In this document: in pieces, positions 24,630 through 35,600 of the stretch
Numbering within the stretch: the first letter of the stretch is position 1
Layout of the letters: the number at the start of each line of letters is the position of its first letter
Assembly (NCBI GenBank): GCA_010692425.1
Contig: JAAHHJ010000043.1
Location: forward strand, 1 to 47,093
DNA length: 47,093 nucleotides
Direction: 5' to 3'
Origin: Symploca sp. SIO3C6
GTDB taxonomy: Bacteria > Cyanobacteriota > Cyanobacteriia > Cyanobacteriales > Coleofasciculaceae
Translations under genes and position numbers: made by a program
The notes under the pieces: model-generated
Seen by the model: only the letters and a program-made list of their open reading frames with translations
What the model was told of the DNA's origin: nothing
Database searches by the model: none

Positions 24630-26543
24630 ATGTGCGGAATTGTAGCGATCTTTTCAAAAGAGGAGCCAATTTCGGCTAAAGCGTTGGCAAATGCAACGCA
24701 ACGGCTGAGCTATCGCGGTCCAGACCAGCAGTGTCAGTGGATTGCTCCTCATCAACAGGTTGGACTAGGTCACGCTAGACTCAGTATCGTTGATTTGCTG
24801 ACAGGAAACCAACCGATCGCTAACGAAGATGAGCAACTGCACCTAATTGTCAATGGAGAGTTTTATGACTTTGAACGAATTCAGCGTGAGTTGAAACAAC
24901 GGGGACATCAATTTCGCACCCGTTCTGACAGCGAGATCGTCCTTCACCTCTATGAAGAATTTGGGACGCAATGTTTGCACCATCTGCGGGGTGAGTTTGC
25001 ATTTATCCTCTGGGATGAGTCAAATCAGGTTCTCTTTGCAGCCCGCGATCGCTTTGGTATCAAGCCACTCTTCTACAGCCTCTTCGGTGACACGCTCTAT
25101 TTAGCATCTGAAGCTAAAGCGTTATTTGCCGCAGGGGTTCCAGCCCATTGGGATCGAGAATCATTTTTCCAACAGTTATTTCTTTATGTTAACCAAGACC
25201 GCACCTTATTTGAAGGCGTTTATCAAGTGCCTCCCGGTCATTACCTTTTAGCAACGCGCCGTGGTATACGGCTTGTTCGTTACTGGGACTTTGATTACCC
25301 GAAAACTGATGAGGTGGTGCCACAGCACACTGATACTGAATACATTGAGCAAATTCGGCACAAGTTAGAAGAAGCTGTTCAAATCCGGTTGCGGGCTGAT
25401 GTACCAGTAGGCAGCTTTCTGAGTGGGGGTCTTGATTCGTCTACCGTACTCGGTATGGCAGCAAAACACACTGGCCAACCCATTCAGGCTTTTACAGTCA
25501 TGTTCGAGGGGGCTGGTTATGATGAAGCCGCAGTTGCCCGCGAAACGGCAGCACAGGTTGGGGCTGATTTTCAGGCTATTCCACTCAACCAAGCCGACTT
25601 TGCCGAGTCTATCGCTGATGCAATTTGGCACGCCGAGATGCTAGATACTAACGCACGTGGTGTCGCTCGGTATTTACAAAGTCGCGTAGTGCATCATGCC
25701 GGTTACAAAGTTGTTCTATCCGGCGATGGGTCTGACGAAATATTTGCTGGATATAGTCATGTCCGACAAGATTTGCAGTGCGATCGCAAAAAACAGACCA
25801 GTACCAAAGCAATTCAGCAGAGAGTAGGAGAGACTTTAGGAAAAAACTCAACTTCTGAGACAACATTGCTCCAAGACACGCCAGCTTGCTTAGCAAGCGT
25901 ACAACAAACTTTGGGATTCGTCCCTTCTTGGTTAAAAAATGTCGCAGTAGAAAGAGCATTTTTCCATGTTCTCCTCGCACCAGATTACGCCGCCACATTT
26001 GCTCAGCAGGATGTCTATCGCATTTTTTTAAATCAGTTTGACTTGCACAACCAGCTAGTCGGACGGTCTCCAGTTATTCAATCCCTCTACTTGTGGTCTA
26101 AATCAATCTTGCCCAATTATTCTTTGTTTGCAGAACGTCTAGAAATGGCGCACGCTGTCGAAGTTCGCCTCCCATTTTTAGATCATCATCTTTTTGAGTT
26201 TGTGCGTGAAATACCCGCTTCGCTACTAACTTACGGAACGCAAGAAAAATATGTTCTGCGGGAGGCAGCACGACCTTTTCTAACAGATACAGTTTATGTC
26301 CGTCCTAAGCATCCGTTTATCGCTCCACCTGCAACTCTGACCACAAATAATCAGTTGTACACATTGATGCAAGACTCCTTACGTAGCTCAGGGATGGCAT
26401 CAGTACCGTTTTTCGATCCAGTTGCGATCATTGCATTGCTCGATAAACTTCCCTCCATGACTGAGCGCCAGCGTCTTGCTCTAGAATCAACCCTATTGAT
26501 GCTTTTGTGTGTCTATTTTCTTCACACTCAATATCATTTATAG
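24630..26543 (+). CDS. Asparagine synthase-like glutamine amidotransferase (AsnB type)
   Basis: A 637-residue class II amidotransferase. I chose ATG 24630 over the upstream TTG because it places the catalytic Cys at position 2 (MCGIVAIF) and has GGGGAAAG about 10 nt upstream. The N-terminal glutaminase shows YRGPDQQ, GHARLSIVD and the NGEFYDF loop. The synthetase half has the ATP-pyrophosphatase loop SGGLDSSTV, VVLSGDGSDEIFAGY and EVRLPFLDH. It would make an amide from a carboxylate using Gln and ATP. In this cluster it may supply Asn or amidate the peptide or a side chain. Plain housekeeping Asn synthesis is less likely given its position between two NRPS genes. Confidence 0.88.
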   Translation: MCGIVAIFSKEEPISAKALANATQRLSYRGPDQQCQWIAPHQQVGLGHARLSIVDLLTGNQPIANEDEQLHLIVNGEFYDFERIQRELKQRGHQFRTRSDSEIVLHLYEEFGTQCLHHLRGEFAFILWDESNQVLFAARDRFGIKPLFYSLFGDTLYLASEAKALFAAGVPAHWDRESFFQQLFLYVNQDRTLFEGVYQVPPGHYLLATRRGIRLVRYWDFDYPKTDEVVPQHTDTEYIEQIRHKLEEAVQIRLRADVPVGSFLSGGLDSSTVLGMAAKHTGQPIQAFTVMFEGAGYDEAAVARETAAQVGADFQAIPLNQADFAESIADAIWHAEMLDTNARGVARYLQSRVVHHAGYKVVLSGDGSDEIFAGYSHVRQDLQCDRKKQTSTKAIQQRVGETLGKNSTSETTLLQDTPACLASVQQTLGFVPSWLKNVAVERAFFHVLLAPDYAATFAQQDVYRIFLNQFDLHNQLVGRSPVIQSLYLWSKSILPNYSLFAERLEMAHAVEVRLPFLDHHLFEFVREIPASLLTYGTQEKYVLREAARPFLTDTVYVRPKHPFIAPPATLTTNNQLYTLMQDSLRSSGMASVPFFDPVAIIALLDKLPSMTERQRLALESTLLMLLCVYFLHTQYHL

Positions 26544-26658
26544 GACATTAGTTGATTTGGTGAATTGCACAACAATAATCACTAACTTTTACAAAGTAGT
26601 GAGGGTTATTTTTAAAACTGGATGATTGACACAGTGACAAATCAGTGAGAATAAACTT

Positions 26659-29600
26659 ATGCAAAATCATGTTATTGAAGGATTTAAACTTTCGCCTCAA
26701 CAGACACATCTTTGGTTTTTACAGAATGATCGCGTTACTCATCAGGCTCAGTTAGCTCTCCTGATTGAAGGAAATCTCAAGATTGAGCGTTTACAAAAAG
26801 CCTTAAAGAAACTAGTTAAACGCCATGAGATGCTCCGCACAACTTTCCAGAAACTGCCCGGAATGAAATTACCCCTTCAGGTCATTGCTAATAGTGGCAA
26901 CTTCTTTTGGCAGAAAATTGACCTAAGTAGGTGGGAGTTAGAAAAACAGCAGGCGAGACTTGAGGACATTTTCACACAAGAGCGTCAGCATCCTTTCAAT
27001 TTAGCTGAAAATCCACTATTGCGGTTCATTTTACTAACTCTGTCAACGCAAAAGCATATTTTACTGCTGACTCTACCTTCTCTGTGCGCTGATGCTTGGA
27101 CGCTCGGAATTTTAGCCAAAGAAATCAGCTATCTCTATGCTACAAATGGCAAGGAGACAGAGGAACTATCCGAAGAACCGATTCAATACGTTCAATTTTC
27201 TGAATTACAACATGAAATCCTCGAATCAGCAGCTATAGAAACTAATAGAAGATATTGGGATGATCAAGGAAGTTCTATTTTTCTGAACATTAAGCTTCCT
27301 TTTGAGAATAAGCCTTTTAAAAAGTTGGCATTTGAACTCCAAAAAATTCCCTTGAAGCGTTATTCCGAACTATTTCCGGAGATTGCAGCAATTGTTCAAG
27401 AATATAATATTTCTTTATCTACATTTTTCCTAACTTGTTGGCAGGTTTTGCTCTGGCGTCTGACCGGATACTCAGAAATGGTAGTCGGTACGGCTTACCC
27501 TAACCGAACTTGTGAAGAACTCACTGATGTAATCGGGCTGTTGGCAAAACATTTACCTATTCATTGTTTTCTAGCAGGAGACGATCAATTTAACCAGGTT
27601 TTGCAGAAGGTTGACGAATTAGTAAGGGAAGCCGATGAATGGCAAGAGTACTTTAGTTGTCCGCAAACTGTTGGGACAATTGAGGAAAAATCATCCTTCT
27701 GGTCTTTTTGTTTTGAATTTGTGCAGCAGCCTGTGAGGCGTAGGGCTGGTGACGTCTCCTTTGAAGTTTATCAGCAGACTACTTGCATAGACCGCTTCAA
27801 AGTCAAACTTTCTTGTGTCGATCAAGGAAGCGATTTTCTTCTAGAGTTTCACTATGATGCCAATTTATTCTCAGCCGAAAATATCAATCATTTGGCAGAA
27901 CAATTTAACGTTTTATTAAAGAGCATCGTTAGCAATCCAGAGCAAGCAATTAGTCAGTTGGAGATTTTGAGTGATGTCGAGCGACGGCAACTGCTCGTTG
28001 AGTTCAACAATACACAAACAGATTATTCCCAGAATTCGTGCATTCATCAACTGATTGAGGAACAGGCAAAGCGTACCCCAGATAATATAGCCGTCGTATT
28101 GAACGCTCAGCAACTCACTTACCGAAAACTCAATCAGAAAGCCAATCAACTAGCCCATTATCTTCAGACTTTAGGGGTTGAACCGGATGTACGGGTGGGA
28201 ATTTGCGTAGAACGTTCTTTGGATATGCTGGTGGGAATACTCGGTATTTTCAAAGCCGGAGGGGCTTATGTACCCCTCGATCCAACGTATCCGAGTGAGC
28301 GGTTAGCTGATATGCTGAGAGATTCTCAAGTGCCAGTGTTATTGACCCAACAGCGGCTGCTTAACAATTTACCCGATCACAAAGCGCAGGTACTCTGTAT
28401 AGATGCAGATTGGAATACCATTGCTCAATTCAGTGACGAAAATCCTCTCAGCAGAATAACACCTAATAACCTAGCCTACTTAATCTATACCTCTGGGTCT
28501 ACAGGACATCCTAAAGGAGTACAGGTTACGCATCAAAACTTAGTTCACTCCACAAATGCACGCCTTCTTTACTATCAACAACCCGTCACAAGTTTTCTTT
28601 TAACTTCCCCCTTTGCTTTTGATAGTTCTGTTGCAGGTATCTTTTGGACATTATGTCAGGGAGGTATTCTCGCACTCCCACTAGAAAACTTCCAGTTAGA
28701 TCTCAAGCAATTAGTAAACGCGATCGCTCAATATCGGATTTCCCATTTATTGTGTCTTCCCTCTCTCTATCAGCTAATTTTAGACCAAGCCCAACCCCAG
28801 CAGTTACTCAGCCTTCAAGCGGTAATCGTAGCCGGAGAATCCTGTCCGCAAGCACTTGTAAAGCGGCATCGCAACTTACTCCCCCATACCTCTTTGTACA
28901 ACGAATATGGTCCGACAGAAGGAACGGTTTGGAGCAGTGTATACGATTGTCAAAACCACGATTTTAGAACGCCTGTTCCCATTGGTCGCCCGATTGCCAA
29001 CACCGAAATTTATCTACTAGATACTCATCTACAACCAGTCCCCATTGGAGTGCCAGGTGAACTACACATTGGTGGTCTCGGTTTAGCTAGGGGATATCTT
29101 AACCATCCTCAATTAACCACCGAAACGTTCATTCCTAACCCCTTTGAACATTCAAAATTCAATCGCCTTTACAAGACTGGGGATTTAGCCCGTTACCTTC
29201 CCGATGGCAACCTTGAGTTTTTAGGGCGCATTGACCATCAAGTCAAGATACGGGGATTCCGTATTGAATTAAACGAGATTGAAGTTGTTCTCAATCAACA
29301 TCCAACTCTACGGGAAACGGTCGTTGTTGCTCAGCAGGATGCTCAGAGCAACCCGCGCTTAGTTGCCTATTTTCTCTCCAATCGAGAACAAGCCCCCACT
29401 ATCAGTGAACTGCGTCGCTTTTTGCAAGAGCGTTTGCCTGAGTACATGGTGCCGTCCACGTTCGTCATGCTGGAGGCACTACCCCTGAGGCCCAATGGTA
29501 AAATAGACCGCCAAGCACTGCCAACTCCCGACCCAGAAAGACCCAATCTTGAAGCCGCATTTGTCCCACCTAGCACGCCCGTTGAGGAAGCCCTAACGCA

Positions 29601-32600
29601 AATCTGGTCGGAGGTTCTTGGCTTAGAGCAGGTTGGCATCCGCGATAACTTTTTTGAATTGGGAGGGGATTCTATCCGGAGCATCCAAATTCTGTCTAAG
29701 GCTAACAACCGAGGATTGAGTTTCTCTCTCCAAGACCTCTCCCAATATCCTACAATTGGCGAACTCTCCCAATGGGTCAAAACCACAGAAGCTGACCACT
29801 CTATTACGTCACAAAGCTATCCATTTAGTCTGATTTCAGAAGCGGATCGGCTGAAGATGCCCAACGATGTCGAAGATGCTTACCCTCTAACTAGGCTTCA
29901 GGGCGGCATGCTCTTTCACAGCGAATATAGTCAGGATTGTGCGCTCTACCACGATGTTGTCAGTCTCCAGTTGCGATCGCTCTTTGATATCAAGGCTCTA
30001 GAGGCAGCCCTCAACTTGTTAGTACCTCGTCATCCTGTACTGCGCTCGTCCTTCGATTTTACTCACTTCAGCGAACCCTTACAGTTAGTTCACCAAACTG
30101 CTTTCATTCCCTTAGAGGTTTGCGAGATCAGACATCTATCTGAGGCTGAGCAAGAAGAATTCTTAAACACTCTACTCAACCTCGAAAAAAACCGTAAGTT
30201 TGACTGGACAGCTGCTCCACTATTGCGCTTGCATATTTCTCGCCGCAGCCAAGAAACATTTCAACTGACCTATACCTGCCACCATGCCATTCTCGATGGA
30301 TGGAGTGCAGCCTCCATGCTAACTGAGTTGTTTCAACACTATTTGCATTTACTCGGCAAAAAAACAGAACCGATTGCTTCACCACCAACGGTTTTATTTC
30401 GGGATTATGTGGCTTGGGAAAAAGCATCGCTCCAATCTGAAGCGTGTCAGCGCTACTGGAGTGAGAAGTTGAATGATAGCACCATCAGTCTCCTGCCTCG
30501 ATGGCCGTCTTCTAGCGAAGTGATTGATGAGTCACAACATGGCGTGCAAGCTGTGTCTATCTCCCCAGAGGTTTCTGAAGGTTTGAAACGGCTAGCTAAG
30601 TCAATTGGGGTTCCCCTCAAAAGTGTTTTGCTAGCTGCACATTTGAGAGTGTTGAGTTTACTGAGCGGTCACTCAGACGTTCTGACGGGCTTAATTTCTA
30701 ATGGTCGCCTAGAAAAGCTCGATGGCGAGCGAGTTATTGGACTGTTCTTAAACACCTTACCGTTTCGTTTACAACTCTCAGGTGGCACTTGGACAGAGTT
30801 AATACGGGCAACCTTTGAAACTGAATGCGAATTGCTGCCGTTCCGAGGGTATCCATTGGCGGAATTACACAGGAGTAGAGGGGGAGAGCCTTTATTTGAA
30901 ACTGCTTTTAACTTTGTTCATTTTCATATCGCTCAGGGATTGCTGGAGTTGGGGGAGATAGAGTATTTGGGGGGTAAGTCTTCTAACCCCACAAACTTCA
31001 CCTTGTTAGCCTTATTTCGCTTGGATTTTGCTTCGTCTCAGGTTGTCTTGAATCTTGAATATGACAGGACAAAGTTGTGTTTAAAACAGATTCAACAAAT
31101 TGGTCAATATTACGCGAAAACCCTCAAAGCGATCACGAGTGAACCGCTGGGACACTACGAACAGCAATCACTTCTGTCTGACCAAGAACAGTATCAACTG
31201 CTCGTAGAGTGGAATCAGAACGGATGGCACAAGCGTCGGAGGTTTCCTCCGACGACGTATCCTCCCCAAACCGATGATTCACAGAACCAGTGTATCCATG
31301 AGTGGTTTGAGGCTCAAGTCAAGCGGACACCCGATGCTGTTGCTGTTGTTTTTGAAGACAAGCAACTCACCTACCGAGAACTCAACCAGCAAGCTAACAA
31401 AGTAGCACACTACTTGCAAAAGCTGGGAGTGGGGCTAGAGGTTTTGGTTGGCTTGTGTACAGAACGCTCCTTGGAGATGGTAGTCGGACTCTTGGGCATT
31501 CTCAAAGCTGGTGGCGCTTACATTCCCCTAGAACCCACCTATCCAACCGAACGCCTTGCCTTCATTTTGCAGGATACCCAAGTGCCAGTCTTGCTGACAC
31601 AACAGCAACAATTAAAAGTATTACCAGAACATCAAGCCACCATTGTTTGCTTGGATGAAGATTGGGGGGATATTGCTCAGGAGAGCCAGGACAATCCCGT
31701 CAGTAGGGTTACACCCGACAACCTAGCCTATGTTATTTACACCTCAGGCTCAACCGGTCAGCCCAAAGGCGTATTAGTCAACCATCACAATATCACCCGT
31801 CTCTTTACCACCACCCAATCCTGGTTTCACTTTAACCAAGAGGATGTCTGGACGTTTTTCCATTCCTACGCCTTCGACTTTTCGGTTTGGGAAATCTGGG
31901 GTGCCTTACTCCACGGCGGGCGAGTCGTGGTTGTTCCCTACTGGCTGACGCGCTCCCCTGAAGCCTTCTACGACTTATTGTCTCAACAACAAGTAACGGT
32001 TCTTAATCAAACCCCTTCAGCTTTCCGCCAACTGATAAAAGCAGAGGAGTCTTTGGGAAGAGCCAAAACGTTAGCCTTGCGTTTGGTGATTTTTGGTGGA
32101 GAAGCCTTGGAACTCCAAAGCTTGAAGTCATGGTTTGAGCGCCACGGCGATCAGTCTCCCCAGCTCGTTAATATGTACGGCATCACGGAAACCACTGTAC
32201 ATGTTACGTATCGATCGCTGACAAGGGCAGACCTAGAACTGGGTTCAGGGAGTGTCATTGGTCGTCCGATTCCAGACCTACAAGTGTATTTGCTCGATCA
32301 ACATCGCCAGCCAGTACCTATCGGAGTCAGGGGTGAAATGTATATTGGCGGTGCAGGTTTAGCTCGCGGCTATCTCAACCGACCTGAACTGACCAACGAA
32401 ACGTTCATTGCCCATCCTTTTCGGAACAAGCCAGACGAGCGCCTTTACAAATCTGGGGATTTAGCCCGCTATTTGCCCAATGGAGACATCGAATACTTAG
32501 GACGCATTGACCACCAGGTCAAGATTCGAGGTTTCCGCATCGAACTCGGGGAGATTGAGGCAGTGCTGGCTCAATACCCTACTGTACGGGAAACTGTGGT

Positions 32601-35600
32601 GCTGGATCGGGAAATCAAACCCGGTGACAAGCAGTTAGTTGCCTATGTTGTCCCTAGCAACGAGCAAGTGCCAACGACCAGCGAGTTACGAAACCTCTTA
32701 AAAAAGCAGTTGCCTGAATATATGGTGCCATCAGCGTTTGTAATGCTCGAAGCACTGCCGCTAACACCCAATGGTAAAGTAGACCGCCAAGCACTGCCAG
32801 CACCAGAAAGCACACGCCCTGAATTAGATGAGGCTTTCGTGTCACCCCGCACTCTCGAAGAGCAGGTATTAGCCCAAATCTGGGCTGAGGTTCTCAGTCT
32901 CGAACAAGTCGGAATTCGCGACAACTTCTTTGCCTTAGGAGGGGATTCCATCCGTAGCATTCAAGTTCACTCCCGCGCCCGAGAACGAGGCTTGAGCTTC
33001 TCAATCGAGCAGTTATTCCAACACCAGACGATTGGCGAATTGACCCAAAATTTAATTGTGGCAGAGGTGGGCAAGGCGATGGCAGCGCCTAGCAACTACC
33101 CGTCCGTTGCACTACCAGTTCAACCGTTTAGCCTCATTTGTGAAGAGGATCGACTGAAGTTACCGCTTAACCTAGAAGATGCCTATCCTCTGACCAGCCT
33201 TCAAATTGGAATGCTCTTCCACAGTGAGTCTCACTCAGATACGGCAACTTACCACAACGTTAACAGCGTACATTTACAAGCTCCCTTTGAGCTGCCCCAC
33301 TTTCAGGCAGCACTACAGCACCTGATAGCCCGTCATCCCGTGCTGCGTACCTCATTCGATCTGAGTAACTTTAACGAACCACTACAGTTAGTTCATCAAG
33401 ACGTTAATATTCCCTTGCATGTCGAAGACATTGGTCATCTTCTCCCAGTTAAGCAAGAGGAATTACTGACTGCCTGGTTTGAACAAGAAAAGCAATCGCG
33501 TTTTGATTGGACTCAAGCGCCGCTGGTGCGCTTTTATATTCATCGTCGCAGTGAAGAAACCTTTCAGTTTAGCGTTACTGAACACCATGCCATTCTTGAC
33601 GGATGGAGTGTGGCGTCTATGCTCACTGAACTGTTTGAGCAATATTTCTCTTTACTGGGTCGAACAGTTCCTCTTCTCAATCCACCACTCAACGTTGCTT
33701 TTCGAGATTTTGTCGCCTTGGAGCAAGCTGCAAAGGCATCGGAGGCTGCTAGAAACTACTGGATTGAGAAACTCACTGACAGCACCATTACAAAAATTCC
33801 TCGCTGGCCTTCTTGCGATCAAATCGCTGAACATCGGCAACTTATCTTACAGGAAGTTCCGTTACCTCCTGATGTTTGTCAAGGCTTAAGACAACTGGCT
33901 CAATTGGCAAGTGTTCCTCTCAAAAGTGTACTTTTGGCAGCACACGTTAGAGTGATGAGCCTGCTTAGCGGAGAGTCAGACATTCTCACGGGTTTAGTAT
34001 CTAACGGCAGACTAGAAGAGTCCGATGGAGAATGGGTTCTAGGATTGTTCCTCAACACCCTACCCTTGCGAATGAAATTACTGGGAGGTTCCTGGCTCGA
34101 CTTAGTACGGGAGGCTTTCGCAGCTGAGCAGGAATTGCTGCCTTTCCGACGCTACCCATTAGCAAAAATACAAAGGGATTTAGGCGGACAATCTCTATTT
34201 GAAACGCTTTTTAACTTCACCCATTTCCACGTTTACCAGAACCTTCAACAATCCAACACCGTGAAGGTTTTAGGTGGAAAGGGTCATGCTGTGACTAACT
34301 TTACTTTTACGGCTGATTTCAATGTCGATTTATCGTCCTCTGAGATCCAACTTGCGATTGGTGCTGATGGCAGAGAGTTGTGCAACGAGCAAATAGAGGC
34401 TATTGGTGGTTACTACGCCAGAACTCTCACGGCAATGGCTCACGAACCATTAGGACGCTATGAGTTGGAGCGACTTCTCAACGAGCGGGAATGGCATCAA
34501 TTGTTGGTGGAGTGGAATAATACCCAAACTGACGATATTCAAGACCAATGTATTCATCAGTTGTTCGAGACTCAAGCAAAGCAGACACCTAATGCCCTGG
34601 CAGTAGTCTTTCAAGACAAACAACTGACTTATGAAGAACTTAACACAAAAGCCAATCAACTCGCACACTATCTGAAGAGAGTAGGTGTAGAAGCGACGGA
34701 TTTGGTTGGTATCTGTGTCGAGCGCTCCCTAGAAATGGTAATAGGGCTGTTAGGCATTCTTAAGGCAGGTGCAGCCTATATACCTTTAGATTCAGCTTAT
34801 CCCAAGGAGCGCTTGACCTGGATGGTGTCAGACTCCCAGGTATCATTCGTATTGACTCACCAGAAGTGGGTAGCCAAGCTCGGTGAGCATCAGGCGCAGC
34901 TCTTTTGCCTGGATACAGACTGGGGCGCAATCTCCACAGAGAGGGAGGAGAATCCGAGCAGTGGTGTGATGCCTGAAGATTTAGCCTATGCGATCTACAC
35001 ATCAGGTTCTACAGGAGAACCGAAAGGCGTAATGGTTCAACATCAGGCTTTAGTGAACTTCACCAAGACAGCGATGGTTGAATATGGGCTAACTGAGTGC
35101 GATCGCGTTCTCCAGTTTGCCTCTATTAGTTTCGATGCGGCTGTAGAAGAAATCTATCCCTGTCTGGCTTGTGGTGGAATGCTGGTGCTGCGTACCAATG
35201 AAATGTTGAGTTCCGTATCGGCATTTTTGCAACAGTGCCGGGATTGGGAGCTGACGGTTTTGGATCTGCCCACAGCCTACTGGCATGAGGTTACTGCGGA
35301 AATAGCACTGGCTAATTTAACATTACCCGAATCATTACGCCTTGTGATTATTGGAGGAGAGCAAGCACTACCTGAGAAAGTAGAAATGTGGCAAAAGTGT
35401 GTAGGAAATTGCCCCAAACTCGTGAACACTTATGGTCCGACCGAAGCAACAGTAGTCGCTACAACGTATAAATTATCAGGTTTAGTGCCAGTTGATACCG
35501 CCTTGCGAGACGTTCCTATTGGACGTCCCATTCGTAATGTTCAGGTGTATGTGTTAGATCGATACCTACAACCTGTCCCCATTGGTGTTCCTGGAGAATT

